64,000 nucleotides of DNA from Roseofilum acuticapitatum BLCC-M154 (GCF_030068475.1 NZ_JAQOSP010000006.1:186001-250000); one strand, 5' to 3'. Shown: positions 18,546 through 27,397, numbered from the stretch's first letter. Notes: generated by a model from the letters alone, not told the origin. Translations and numbers: made by a program.

Positions 18546-19778
18546 TTACAACTTCTGAGGTAGATTTATCAACTGAAAAAACTGTTCAATATTAACATCT
18601 ACATTATCCCATATCCAGTGCGGATCTTGATATTCCTTGGGTTGTTTCCCTTCTCCCATCAAGTAATAATAATCTAGATCCAATTCCTGACTCAGAACCC
18701 AGTAATGAGTCTCTACATAGTTGGGAGAAAATAACTCAATCACTTGTGTTCCTGGGGAACAGAAGACTAAATTACTGAGTCCGGCTCCGTGGGGAGCAAC
18801 AATTTGATGAGCCGAAGCAAAAAGCTGGGCTTGTTCTTCCATTGACTTTGTTTCTAGTATAACTGATTGAAAGCCAATGGGTTCTAATTTCTCTACTAAT
18901 TGATCTTCGTTAATTACTTTTCGGTGTCTGGATTTTGCGCGACTAATATAGAGCTTTGGGGGAGCATCTGATGGCTGAGAATTATTTGTTGGTAGAAAAG
19001 TGTTTCTTAGAAATTGACAAACCCATTTAGGCATTTCTCCGGGCTGACTTGCCCAGGAGGGAACAATGAGGTTGTCTGCCATAAGATGGGTGAATTCACG
19101 ATTGGTGATAATTTTATGTTTAGGGATGCCTAATTGGGATAGGGTTTGAATCTGAAAGGGTAAATGATAGCTGGAAAAAATAAAATAATCAATATCTTCA
19201 AAATTAATCCCGCTAAGTCGGAGCAGTTCAAGACGAGGGAGGACATCAAACATCCAATGGAAATAAACATCGCTGCCTTGGGTGGATAAAACGGCTGCGG
19301 TTCCTTTCAGGTGGTGGACTGGAGGGAATTTCCAGAGGGTAAAAAGGGTATTTTTTTCAATGGTGCTGCGATGTTCTAGGGAAACATCCCCTAAGAGGCG
19401 ATCGCACGGTGTTATGATCGCTCCATTCTCCCCAAACACCCGTCCTCCAGGAATTTGAGCCACAAATGTCGGTTCAGCATGGTGTGTGACTCGTTGTCTG
19501 AACTTCCAATGAACCTCTCCAGATAGGGTTTTGGGTAGTTTCCTGTGACTGGTATGGGCCGGATGAATTTCTTGGTAAGAAGATTTTTCCTTCTCCTCTA
19601 GACTCAATCGATCGTACCACTCGTGAGTGGTGCGATAAAATCCTTGAGGGGGGCCTAGCTCTAGAGAGGACGAAGAAATCCAGGTTAGGGGTTTGACTCT
19701 CCACTGCTTCAGAGGGATCAGAGCGCGATTATAGGCGTACCAATAGGGTCTTAATCGATCTTTGAGAGTTGGGTTCAT
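18546..19778 (-). CDS. Glycosyltransferase family 61 (DUF563) protein
   Basis: A 410-residue protein. The GT61 signature is seen as VYFHWMFDVLPRLELL near residue 178 and, near the C-terminus, QIVAPHGAGLSNLVFCSPG followed by VIELFSPNY. Bacterial GT61 proteins transfer pentoses or other sugars in capsule and exopolysaccharide synthesis. The ATG is at 19776-19778 on the reverse strand, and about 180 bases without a gene separate it from the next locus. It leads the three-gene minus-strand group of the glycan region. Confidence 0.83.
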   Translation of the reverse strand: MNPTLKDRLRPYWYAYNRALIPLKQWRVKPLTWISSSSLELGPPQGFYRTTHEWYDRLSLEEKEKSSYQEIHPAHTSHRKLPKTLSGEVHWKFRQRVTHHAEPTFVAQIPGGRVFGENGAIITPCDRLLGDVSLEHRSTIEKNTLFTLWKFPPVHHLKGTAAVLSTQGSDVYFHWMFDVLPRLELLRLSGINFEDIDYFIFSSYHLPFQIQTLSQLGIPKHKIITNREFTHLMADNLIVPSWASQPGEMPKWVCQFLRNTFLPTNNSQPSDAPPKLYISRAKSRHRKVINEDQLVEKLEPIGFQSVILETKSMEEQAQLFASAHQIVAPHGAGLSNLVFCSPGTQVIELFSPNYVETHYWVLSQELDLDYYYLMGEGKQPKEYQDPHWIWDNVDVNIEQFFQLINLPQKL

Positions 19779-19962
19779 TCAGCTCAGGCTTAGGTATTGA
19801 TAACAGTATGGATGAATTGTGAATGAAGATCAGCCACAGGAAAACTATATATCTCTACACTGGGATAAACAACGGTTCCATATAGAAGTATATCTAAAAT
19901 TATGTGAGTTCTTGCTAACAGCTCTGAAGATCATTAGATCCTATGGAGCCATATGGCTGACA

Positions 19963-21204
19963 TCACCGAGAAACTAGACGATCGGCGATCGCCCTAGCAA
20001 TTCCCTCTTTACCCATCATCTTCACCGGGACTTGATTCTCTGATACCCAATAAGCCACTTGCTCCCCTTGCGCTCCCGTCTCTTCTCCACGATTGGCAAC
20101 CACAGCATCATACCCTTGTTTGAGTCGTGCTTGGGCAATTTCAATTAAGTCTTCATGGCTGACATTTTCCTGATACTTAAACGTCACCATATACAGGTCG
20201 GGAAACTCTGTCCTCACCCGTTCAATTACTTTACCTGTAGGCACTAATTTCAGAGACTGTAAAGCATTACCACTGGGAATTTTTCCCGGTAATACCCGCT
20301 CCGGTTGATAATCAGCAACGGCAGCAGAAAAAATCCCAACAATATAAGGATTTTCCTGCAATTGTCCTAAAACCAATTGGGCATAATCTTCATAGGTTTG
20401 GGCGATTTCACAGGGTAAATAGGGGGGTGGGGTATCGCCACCTGTTCCTAAAATTAACTGTACTTCTGCACCCCGTAAATAGAGTTCTTCAGTAATTTTG
20501 ATGCTTAAAGTACCGCGAAAGCGGTTGGTGATTCGGCGAATATTATCAATAGGAACGGGAGTGGGGCCGCCGGTGACTAGAATAGGAATACCTTTTAAGG
20601 GCGAAGAACTGATTAAGCGACAAACTGCCACTACAATTGAGCGTAAATCGGGTAAATTATCTTTGCCATAGGCTTGTTTAGGGGGCATGATTTCTACGCC
20701 CCATTGGTGTAATTGTTGGAGGGATTCGGTTAAAATTTGATTGTGCAAACTGCCGTGCATGGTGGGCACAATCAAGATTTGGGTTTGTCCTTGTTCGAGT
20801 TTTCCGAGTGCAGAAGCGAGGGTAGAGGTAATTACGCCATCGGCGATGCCATAGCGCATTTTATTGATCGTATTGTAGGTAGCGGGCGCGACAACATAGG
20901 CATCAAAAGGGTTTTCATCGCTGAGATGTTCAGCCGCAGCCGTTAGCTTTGTAATCACCGGATGGGTGGTACTCCATTCTAGGCTGTCGAGGGTGGTATA
21001 GCGTAGGGCTTCAGGGGAGGTAAAAGCGACTACTTCTGCCCCTTCCCGTCGGAGTTCCCGCGCTAGTAAGGGGGCTTTGAGGGCGGCAATACTGCCGGTA
21101 ATGAGTAGAGCAATGCGTTTTCCTTGTAGATGTGTTCCCTGGAGGGGGACTTGGCGATCGCCTAATTCAGAGGGGGGAGGTGGGGTAAAATTCCAAGGTT
21201 CCAT
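19963..21204 (-). CDS. coaBC: CoaBC/Dfp-like flavoprotein (phosphopantothenoylcysteine synthase/decarboxylase type), divergent
   Basis: A 413-residue two-domain protein. The N-terminal flavoprotein half has IALLITGSIAALKAPLLARE and the PATYNTINKMRYGIADGVIT substrate loop. The C-terminal half has the ligase signature ILVTGGPTPVPIDNIRRITN. Canonical CoaBC adds cysteine to 4'-phosphopantothenate and decarboxylates the product on the way to coenzyme A. This copy departs from the usual pattern: PTMHGSLHNQ replaces the common PAMN-type motif. It may be a variant CoaBC or a related flavoprotein. It is divergent from hemB, with 165 bases between them. Confidence 0.72.
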   Translation of the reverse strand: MEPWNFTPPPPSELGDRQVPLQGTHLQGKRIALLITGSIAALKAPLLARELRREGAEVVAFTSPEALRYTTLDSLEWSTTHPVITKLTAAAEHLSDENPFDAYVVAPATYNTINKMRYGIADGVITSTLASALGKLEQGQTQILIVPTMHGSLHNQILTESLQQLHQWGVEIMPPKQAYGKDNLPDLRSIVVAVCRLISSSPLKGIPILVTGGPTPVPIDNIRRITNRFRGTLSIKITEELYLRGAEVQLILGTGGDTPPPYLPCEIAQTYEDYAQLVLGQLQENPYIVGIFSAAVADYQPERVLPGKIPSGNALQSLKLVPTGKVIERVRTEFPDLYMVTFKYQENVSHEDLIEIAQARLKQGYDAVVANRGEETGAQGEQVAYWVSENQVPVKMMGKEGIARAIADRLVSR

Positions 21205-21369
21205 ATCAGAAGGGTAATGGCTAATGGGTCATATTTTGCGTGAGGTTGGCTCTGGCTAACGTTACAAAACATTGAGAAAAATGACTCGGATGTAAAGGGG
21301 GATCGGCGATCGCATACAATGCTCAAATACACTCTATTGATTTAGACTACTGTTTGTAAATCCCTAACT

Positions 21370-22353
21370 ATGTTTCCCATTCATCGCCCTCGCCGCCTCC
21401 GTAACTCTGCCAGTTTGCGCCGGATGGTGCAAGAGAATGTTTTAACCACCAATGATTTAATTTATCCCTTGTTTGCTGTACCGGGTGAAAGTGTAGCGAA
21501 GGAAGTACGCTCTATGCCGGGCGTATATCAGCTCTCGGTGGATAAAATTGTAGACGAAGCTAAAGAAGTCTATGATTTGGGCATTCCAGCGATTATCTTA
21601 TTTGGAATTCCCGAAACCAAGGATATTGAAGCAACGGGCGCTTGGCATGATTGTGGGATGATCCAAAAAGCGGCTACTGCGGTTAAAGAAGCGGTTCCGG
21701 ATCTAGTGGTGATTGCCGATACTTGTCTGTGCGAGTATACCAGCCATGGCCATTGTGGTTATTTGGAAGTGGGAGATCTGACGGGACGGGTATTGAACGA
21801 TCCCACCCTGGAATTATTGAAGAAAACCGCCGTTTCCCAAGCGAAAGCGGGAGCTGATATTATTGCTCCATCGGGGATGATGGATGGATTTGTACAGGCG
21901 ATTCGTGGGGCGTTAGATGAAGCGGGGTTTGAAGATATCCCGATTTTGTCCTATGCGGCTAAGTATGCTTCTGCCTATTATGGGCCATTCCGAGATGCGG
22001 CGGAGTCTTCTCCCCAATTTGGCGATCGCCGCACCTATCAGATGGACCCTGCCAATAGTCGCGAAGCGATCAAGGAAATTGATTTAGATGTGGCTGAAGG
22101 TGCAGATATGCTGATGGTGAAACCTGCTTTAGCTTATATGGATGTGATTTGGCAAGTGAAGCAAGCCTCTAATTTGCCCGTCGCTGCTTACAATGTTTCC
22201 GGCGAATATTCCATGGTTAAGGCGGCTGCTCTCAATGATTGGATTGATGAACGCCGGGTGGTGATGGAAACCTTAACTAGCTTTAAGCGGGCAGGGGCAG
22301 ATCTGATTCTCACCTATCATGCTAAAGATGCGGCTCGATGGCTGCAAGCTTAA
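21370..22353 (+). CDS. hemB: Delta-aminolevulinic acid dehydratase (porphobilinogen synthase)
   Basis: A 327-residue enzyme that condenses two 5-aminolevulinate molecules into porphobilinogen, the first common step to heme, chlorophyll and bilins, in the cytosol. The cysteine-rich metal site [18 protein letters not shown], near residue 118, marks a zinc-type enzyme. The two active-site lysines lie in [17 protein letters not shown] and [12 protein letters not shown]. Length is normal for the family. It stands alone, followed by a strong palindromic element that may serve as its terminator. A second tetrapyrrole gene (hemH-like) occurs at 27.9 kb. Confidence 0.97.
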   Translation: MFPIHRPRRLRNSASLRRMVQENVLTTNDLIYPLFAVPGESVAKEVRSMPGVYQLSVDKIVDEAKEVYDLGIPAIILFGIPETKDIEATGAWHDCGMIQKAATAVKEAVPDLVVIADTCLCEYTSHGHCGYLEVGDLTGRVLNDPTLELLKKTAVSQAKAGADIIAPSGMMDGFVQAIRGALDEAGFEDIPILSYAAKYASAYYGPFRDAAESSPQFGDRRTYQMDPANSREAIKEIDLDVAEGADMLMVKPALAYMDVIWQVKQASNLPVAAYNVSGEYSMVKAAALNDWIDERRVVMETLTSFKRAGADLILTYHAKDAARWLQA

Positions 22354-22363
22354 TAGAGCAAAC

Positions 22364-22478
22364 CTAAATGAGTTATGTAACGGTTGCCCCTCATCCCCCT
22401 ACCCCCTTCTCCCGTGGGAGAAGGGGGAAAGTCCCTCTCCCACAGGAGAGGGGATGTCCAGTTGCACAACTCATTTAG
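22364..22478. repeat. 115-bp palindromic element downstream of hemB
   Basis: The outer arms are 22364-22381 and 22461-22478, inverted repeats matching at 16 of 18 positions. Inside is a perfect 12-bp stem (CCCCCTTCTCCC at 22402-22413, GGGAGAAGGGGG at 22416-22427) and a second stem around 22432-22453. The whole could fold as a cruciform or branched RNA. It starts 11 bases after the hemB stop, so it could end that transcript. Its form also fits a small dispersed, MITE-like repeat. Confidence 0.7.
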
Positions 22479-22540
22479 ACTAGCAATGCACAGTGAATCT
22501 ATCCCAGTAGGGGCGAAAAGTTGCTTGCCCCTATTTCCCC

Positions 22541-22546
22541 TATAAT
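22541..22546 (+). promoter_or_regulatory. Candidate -10 element for the CBS-domain gene
   Basis: A consensus TATAAT lies 38 bases before the preferred ATG at 22584. A TTG at 22521 is too close to act as a normal -35, and the hexamer at the usual spacing (AAGTTG) is weak. This is therefore only a candidate promoter. Confidence 0.35.
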
Positions 22547-22583
22547 AGTTACACTCAATACCAAATTGTTGGAAGAGGCCCCT

Positions 22584-23045
22584 ATGCCGAAAACCGTTGC
22601 TGATGTCATGACTAAAGATCCGTTGGTGGTTCGCCCGGATACATCCTTGAAAGAGGCGATTCACTTGTTGGTGGAACACCGTATTAGTGGTTTGCCTGTT
22701 GTTGATGCAGAGGGTAAGCTGATCGGGGTAATCTCGGAGGCGGATTTGATGTGGCAAGAGACAGGGGTAGAGCCGCCGCCCTATATTATGTTGTTGGATA
22801 GTGTGATTTATTTGGAAAATCCGTCAACCTATGAGAAGGATTTGCGGAAGGCGATGGGGTTGACGGTGGGTGAGGTGATGAGCAATCATCCGATTTCGGT
22901 GACGGGCGATCGCTCTTTGCGGGATGCAGCGAAGTTGATGCAAAAACATAATATCCGCCGGTTGCCGGTTTTGGATGGGGCGCAGAAGTTGGTGGGCATC
23001 CTCACTAGAGGGGATATTTTGCGCGATCTTGATGCTCAGGCTTAA
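22584..23045 (+). CDS. CBS-pair domain protein
   Basis: A 153-residue protein made almost wholly of two CBS motifs. The first is at about residues 5-60 (VADVMTKDPLVVRPDTSLKE, then RISGLPVVDAEGKLIGVISE). The second is at about residues 92-150 (VGEVMSNHPISVTGDRSLRD, then RRLPVLDGAQKLVGILTRGD). CBS pairs bind adenosyl ligands and usually regulate a partner protein. As a free-standing pair its partner is unknown. The start is the ATG at 22584, downstream of a TATAAT; an in-frame TTG at 22521 precedes that element and is unlikely to be used. Confidence 0.88.
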   Translation: MPKTVADVMTKDPLVVRPDTSLKEAIHLLVEHRISGLPVVDAEGKLIGVISEADLMWQETGVEPPPYIMLLDSVIYLENPSTYEKDLRKAMGLTVGEVMSNHPISVTGDRSLRDAAKLMQKHNIRRLPVLDGAQKLVGILTRGDILRDLDAQA

Positions 23046-23086
23046 CTTTTTTTCCTGATAACCTTATTAAGAGTGTTTTATAAAGT

Positions 23087-23755
23087 ATGAGTGTAACCCC
23101 GGAATCAGTTCAGCAATTATTGAATTCGGAAAATTATGGCGATCGCCTGCGAGGGGTGAATATGTTGCGTTTGCTCGATCCGGTGGTGGCGTTTCCGAAA
23201 ATTCAAGCCTTAGCTACCGATAGTAATGTACGGGTACGCTATGCGGCAGTGAGTCAGTTATCGACGGTGGGAGAGGCAAACCGAGAGGAAAGTTTAAAGA
23301 TTTTACGCGATCGCCTGGAAAATGATCCAGAAATTGATGTGAAAGCGGCGGCGGCGGATGGCATTGGAGCGTTGCACTTAAGAGAAGCTTACCCCGATTT
23401 AGAACAGGCTTATCACAGCACTCAGGAATGGTTGTTGCAGATGAGTATTGTGGCAACTTTGGGAGAATTGGGCGATCCTCGCGCCCTCAATTTACTTCAA
23501 CAGGCTCTCAACTCCTCTACAGATTTAGTCCGTGCCTCCGCCGTCAGCGCTTTGGGAGAGTTGGGTAATGTAGAAGCGGCGGAGTATTTATTTGCCTTAG
23601 TTGACGATCCCGACTGGCAAGTGCGCCACCGCGTTGCTCAAGCGCTACACCGTTTGGGGGCACAAGGGGAAGGGGTAGAGTCGGCTCTGAAAAGACTGGG
23701 GGAAGATCCAGTAGAGCAAGTGGCGATCGCCGCTAAAAATACCTATAGCGCGTAG
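23087..23755 (+). CDS. HEAT-repeat protein, NblB/bilin-lyase-like
   Basis: A 222-residue all-helical protein with about six HEAT repeats. Examples are VRVRYAAVSQLSTVGE, IDVKAAAADGIGALHL, WLLQMSIVATLGELGD, LVRASAVSALGELGN and WQVRHRVAQALHRLGA. Length and pattern resemble cyanobacterial NblB, involved in phycobilisome breakdown, and relatives of the CpcE/F lyases. The role is inferred from fold only. It follows the CBS gene by 41 bases, and a perfect inverted repeat overlaps its stop codon. Confidence 0.75.
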   Translation: MSVTPESVQQLLNSENYGDRLRGVNMLRLLDPVVAFPKIQALATDSNVRVRYAAVSQLSTVGEANREESLKILRDRLENDPEIDVKAAAADGIGALHLREAYPDLEQAYHSTQEWLLQMSIVATLGELGDPRALNLLQQALNSSTDLVRASAVSALGELGNVEAAEYLFALVDDPDWQVRHRVAQALHRLGAQGEGVESALKRLGEDPVEQVAIAAKNTYSA

Positions 23756-23767
23756 GGCTACGCGCTA
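23746..23767 (+). terminator. Perfect inverted repeat over the stop codon of the HEAT gene
   Basis: TAGCGCGTAG (23746-23755) and CTACGCGCTA (23758-23767) form a perfect 10-bp stem with a two-base spacer. The left arm contains the TAG stop codon. No T-run follows, so it is at best a weak terminator or an mRNA-stabilising hairpin. Confidence 0.4.
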
Positions 23768-23773
23768 GTCATG

Positions 23774-23794
23774 GGTAATTGGTAATAGGTAATA
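23774..23794. repeat. Heptanucleotide tandem repeat (GGTAATA)3
   Basis: Three units GGTAATT, GGTAATA, GGTAATA. A complementary tract (TTACCTA/TTACCCA units) occurs at 24002-24029, so the two tracts face each other across the dispersed repeat at 23803-23933. Confidence 0.75.
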
Positions 23795-23802
23795 GTGATA
23801 TC

Positions 23803-23933
23803 ATATCAAGTCCGGATAAAGGGTGAAGAAGCGGGCAAGATGCCCGCACTCCTCCAATCCCTTGATATTACTGGAGTGGGAGCGTCTCGCTCCCTATATT
23901 TTTAATTATGGTGTTTCCGCTTCGCGGACATGA
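23803..23933. repeat. Dispersed repeat family A, copy 1
   Basis: A 131-bp intergenic element beginning ATATCAAGTCCGG and ending TTCGCGGACATGA. It contains two hairpins, GCGGGCAAGATGCCCGC and GGGAGCGTCTCGCTCCC. Most of it recurs at 59238-59388, and its start recurs at 29175-29210. No coding potential is seen. Confidence 0.85.
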
Positions 23934-24001
23934 ATAGCCAGACATGAAGTGTCTTCCTAATAAAAAGCCTGGAAAATCGGCATTATAGCGTAAAAAATGG
24001 T

Positions 24002-24029
24002 TTACCTATTACCCATTACCTATTACCCT
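24002..24029. repeat. Heptanucleotide tandem repeat (TTACCNA)4
   Basis: Units TTACCTA, TTACCCA, TTACCTA, TTACCCT. It is the reverse complement in kind of the GGTAATA tract at 23774-23794. Confidence 0.75.
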
Positions 24030-24048
24030 TCTGCTGTGCGAAGCGCCA

Positions 24049-24405
24049 TTAAGAGATCATCAGGGGGCTTTTTCTCGCAGTTCGCTCTAACCATAATTCC
24101 AGATCATCAGAATCAGAAAACTTCAGCAATGCAATGGATAGATCCTCTAGGGCACTCAGAGAAAGCGCCTCAATTTCTTCTTGTAAATAGGGCTTAACCG
24201 CACCAATTTTCCAAGGCAGTTGCCGCAGAATCATCGTCACTGCCTGCTCATGCTTGCCCTTTTCTCTGCCTTCTTCCATCCAATGCATCATGCTTGCCAT
24301 GATTCGATCTCCCTTATGGTATTGAATATTAAGTAATTTGGCTTGAGGAAGTACATCATCAACTGTATAATCTATTCCTGATTTAACTCCCAGTTCATTC
24401 TGGAA
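24049..24405 (-). pseudogene. Fragment of an Rpn-type/DUF4351 nuclease family protein
   Basis: The 83 residues from the ATG at 24300 show a C-terminal DUF4351-like domain. They start with HWMEEGREKGKHEQAVTMIL, continue with a helical ALSLSALEDLSIALLKFSDS segment and end with LELWLERTA. In cyanobacteria this domain normally closes a protein of about 250-300 residues with an N-terminal PD-(D/E)XK nuclease (Rpn/YhgA family). Here the frame stays open upstream only to a stop at 24406-24408, so the nuclease core is missing. It is a decayed remnant, lying between repeats and polA. Confidence 0.65.
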
Positions 24406-24511
24406 TCATGTACAGTTGAGGAACTAAATTCTTCCTGGTATCAGCATCCTGAACTAAGTCGCGTATTATCCATCTTTCAAGATAACCTCTTTTGCTCCAA
24501 AAGGCAATCCC

Positions 24512-24538
24512 TTACTCATTACTCATTACTCATTACTT
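24512..24538. repeat. Heptanucleotide tandem repeat (TTACTCA)3 at the polA stop
   Basis: Three TTACTCA units at 24512-24532 run into the polA stop codon (TTA at 24533-24535 read on the plus strand). A similar TTACTCA tract lies near 59450. Confidence 0.7.
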
Positions 24539-27358
24539 CGCCTCCATCCAACTCTTCCCTTGATGAATTTCTACCACCAAAGGAATTTTTAAAGAAACTA
24601 CATTCTCCATCGTCTCCTTGATTTTCCCCGCCAACTCCTCCCATTCCTCCGGCGGCATTTCCAACACTAACTCATCATGAACTTGTAGCAGCATCCGCGC
24701 CTGATAGGGACGCAAAACTTCATCCAATTTCACCATCGCCATCTTAATCAAATCAGCACTCGAACCTTGAATCGGTGCATTCGCCGCCGCTCGTAATAAT
24801 TCATCCTCCCTTTTCCCACTTTGTCCAAAATCAAAATAGCGCCGTCTGCCCCAAATTGTTTCCACAAATCCTTCCTTCCTTGCCCCTTGTTTCGTCTTTT
24901 CCAAATACTCAAACACTTTGGGATATTGGTCATAAAAACGGTCAATAAATGCCTTCCCTTCTGCCGTACTTACCCCCATTTCCCTCGCGAATCGTTGCGC
25001 CCCCATGCCATAAACAACCCCAAAATTGATCACTTTCCCTAGCCGACGCTCTTCCGGGGTGATTTCCTGGCGATTAAATAGCAATTGAGCCGTCACTTTA
25101 TGGATATCATGGTAATTATTATAAGCCTCAACCAGGGTGGGATCTTCACTTAAATGGGCTAAAATTCTTAACTCAATTTGTGAATAATCAGCCGAAACTA
25201 ATGTCCATCCCGAATGAGGAATAAATGCTTTTCTGATTTGGCGTGAAAATTCCGTGCGAATGGGAATATTTTGTAAATTCGGGTGAGAAGAAGATAAGCG
25301 TCCCGTACTGGTAACGGCTTGGTTAAAATCCGTATGTACTCGTTGGGTTTGCGGATGGACTAATTTGGGTAGAGCATCCACATAAGTAGAGTTTAATTTA
25401 TCTAAGGTACGATAGTCTAAAATCGCCTCAACCACTTTCGTTGGATGATTGGCTTGCAGTTTTTCTAAAGTCGCTGCATCCGTAGAATATCCGGTTTTAG
25501 TTTTACGGACTGTGGGCAGTTTCAGTGTATCAAACAATAGGTCGCTGACTTGCTTGGGGGAACGCAAATTAAATTCTTTCCCGGCAGCTTCATAGGCTTC
25601 TTTTTCAATAATTTTGAGTTTATCGGTTAATTCCTCAGAGAGATTTTTTAGATAATCGGTATCGATACAAATACCTGTCCATTCCATTTGGGCTAAAATC
25701 GGCTCTAAGGGCAGTTCAATTTCATTGAGGAGCTTCTGAAGTTGGGGAATTTGGCTCAATTTTTTGGCAAAGATTGGGACAAGCTGAAATGTCACATAAA
25801 CATCCATGCCGCAATATTCAGAAACTAGGGAAATATCGATATCAGCAATGGTTTTGCCCTTGGGAACTAAGTCCTCATAATTTTTAGCAATGATCCCTAA
25901 TTCTTGTAGCGCTAAGGCACTTAAACTATGATTACTGTCGGGATTTAAAACATAACTGGCAAGCAGGGTATCGAGAACAACGCCTTGAAGGTTAATGCCT
26001 TGATTTTTGAGGATTAAGCGGTCAAATTTGGCATTTTGTAAGACTTTTGGATAGGCAGAATTTTCGAGCAGGGGGCGCAGCAGTTCTAGGGTATTGTTTT
26101 TGTCTAAATTCTGTCCCCGTTTGTGGTTGAGGGGAATATAGGCAACGGTGAGGGTTTGATCTTGCTGAAAACAGCATCCTAAACCGACTAATTCGGCATC
26201 CCTGGGTTCTAGTGCGGTGGTTTCTGTATCCCAAGCGACGGGAAGTTGGGGATCTTGGCAGGTTTTGAGCTTTTCGATTAAATCGGTTAGTTTTTGCTTG
26301 GTGTCGATGATAATCGGAGTGAAGGGTAACTGCTTTTTGGCTTGTGCAGCTTCAGTGTCTGCGGCTGTCCAAAAATCAAGTTCTGGATCGGTACTTTCAG
26401 GCTCAATTTCTCGAACTTCTTCTACTTTTCCTCCTAACAGTGTTTGAAAATGATCGAGTTTTTGGCTGAATTTTTCTAATTCTAAGGCTTGGAATAATTC
26501 TGCTAGGGGTTGGGAGGCAAAGCCTTTTAGATGACAGTCTTCTAGGCTGAGATGATTAAGGGGAACTTGAGCGGTAATTTGGGCGAGAAACTGGGAATGG
26601 TAGGCATTGTCTTTGCCTTCTTTGAGTTTCTTTTGGATTGCGCCTTTGATTTGATCCAGGGATGCATAAATTCCATCTAATGTGCCATATTCTTGCAACA
26701 ATTTGACGGCGGTTTTATCGCCAATGCCTTTAACTCCAGGAATGTTATCGGACGGATCGCCGCACAGGGCTTTATAGTCTACAATTTGGTGGGGATGAAC
26801 GCCCATTTTGGCTTTGACTTGTGCTGGATCGAATTCAGAGGTTGCGGTATCTCGTTTTTGGCTTCCTCCGGCAAGATACAGGACGCTGATGGCTTTTTGG
26901 GTATCGACGAGTTGAAATAAGTCGCGATCGCCGGTTAAGATCTTCACCTGATACCCTGCTTCACTTCCCCGCTCGGCTAACGTCGCCAAAACATCATCGG
27001 CTTCATACCCCGCACAAGTAGCAATACACACCTGGAGAGCGGCTAAAATCTGCTGTAGGTTATGCAGATCCGGGATAAAGTCCTCTGGGGTTTCCTGACG
27101 ATGGGCTTTATAGTTTACATCTGCATCATGGCGAAATGTGGGTTCAGCGCGATCGAATGCTATGGCTAAGGCTTGAGGCTGTTCTTTTTCCAGGACTTCA
27201 AACAGGGAATTGAGAAAGCCAAAGCAGATACTGGTGGGGATACCGCTACGGGTTTTCAGTCCTCCATCCCGCCCTTTAGCAAAGGCATAATAGGCACGAA
27301 AAGCGAGGGAATGTCCGTCAATGAGCAGTAGGAGGGGGCGAGAGGAAGTTGAAGCCAC
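24533..27358 (-). CDS. polA: DNA polymerase I
   Basis: A 941-residue enzyme for Okazaki-fragment processing and repair synthesis. The N-terminal 5'-3' exonuclease (to about residue 300) has LLLIDGHSLAFRAYYAF and YEADDVLATLAE. A 3'-5' exonuclease domain (about 350-530) keeps WDTETTALEP, LQNAKFDRLIL and YCGMDVYVTF, so proofreading residues look intact. The polymerase domain carries LVSADYSQIELRILAHLSED, a KVINFGVVYGMG motif and LLQVHDELVLEMP. Length is normal for cyanobacteria. It is a single gene bounded by tandem heptamer repeats at both ends. Confidence 0.97.
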   Translation of the reverse strand: MASTSSRPLLLLIDGHSLAFRAYYAFAKGRDGGLKTRSGIPTSICFGFLNSLFEVLEKEQPQALAIAFDRAEPTFRHDADVNYKAHRQETPEDFIPDLHNLQQILAALQVCIATCAGYEADDVLATLAERGSEAGYQVKILTGDRDLFQLVDTQKAISVLYLAGGSQKRDTATSEFDPAQVKAKMGVHPHQIVDYKALCGDPSDNIPGVKGIGDKTAVKLLQEYGTLDGIYASLDQIKGAIQKKLKEGKDNAYHSQFLAQITAQVPLNHLSLEDCHLKGFASQPLAELFQALELEKFSQKLDHFQTLLGGKVEEVREIEPESTDPELDFWTAADTEAAQAKKQLPFTPIIIDTKQKLTDLIEKLKTCQDPQLPVAWDTETTALEPRDAELVGLGCCFQQDQTLTVAYIPLNHKRGQNLDKNNTLELLRPLLENSAYPKVLQNAKFDRLILKNQGINLQGVVLDTLLASYVLNPDSNHSLSALALQELGIIAKNYEDLVPKGKTIADIDISLVSEYCGMDVYVTFQLVPIFAKKLSQIPQLQKLLNEIELPLEPILAQMEWTGICIDTDYLKNLSEELTDKLKIIEKEAYEAAGKEFNLRSPKQVSDLLFDTLKLPTVRKTKTGYSTDAATLEKLQANHPTKVVEAILDYRTLDKLNSTYVDALPKLVHPQTQRVHTDFNQAVTSTGRLSSSHPNLQNIPIRTEFSRQIRKAFIPHSGWTLVSADYSQIELRILAHLSEDPTLVEAYNNYHDIHKVTAQLLFNRQEITPEERRLGKVINFGVVYGMGAQRFAREMGVSTAEGKAFIDRFYDQYPKVFEYLEKTKQGARKEGFVETIWGRRRYFDFGQSGKREDELLRAAANAPIQGSSADLIKMAMVKLDEVLRPYQARMLLQVHDELVLEMPPEEWEELAGKIKETMENVVSLKIPLVVEIHQGKSWMEAK

Positions 27359-27364
27359 AATTAC

Positions 27365-27397
27365 AATTAAAAATTAAAAATTAAAAATTAAAAATTA
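27365..27397. repeat. Heptanucleotide tandem repeat (TTAAAAA)4
   Basis: Period-7 tract AATTAAAAATTAAAAATT lying a few bases upstream of the polA start codon, between polA and a small reverse-strand ORF. Confidence 0.75.
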
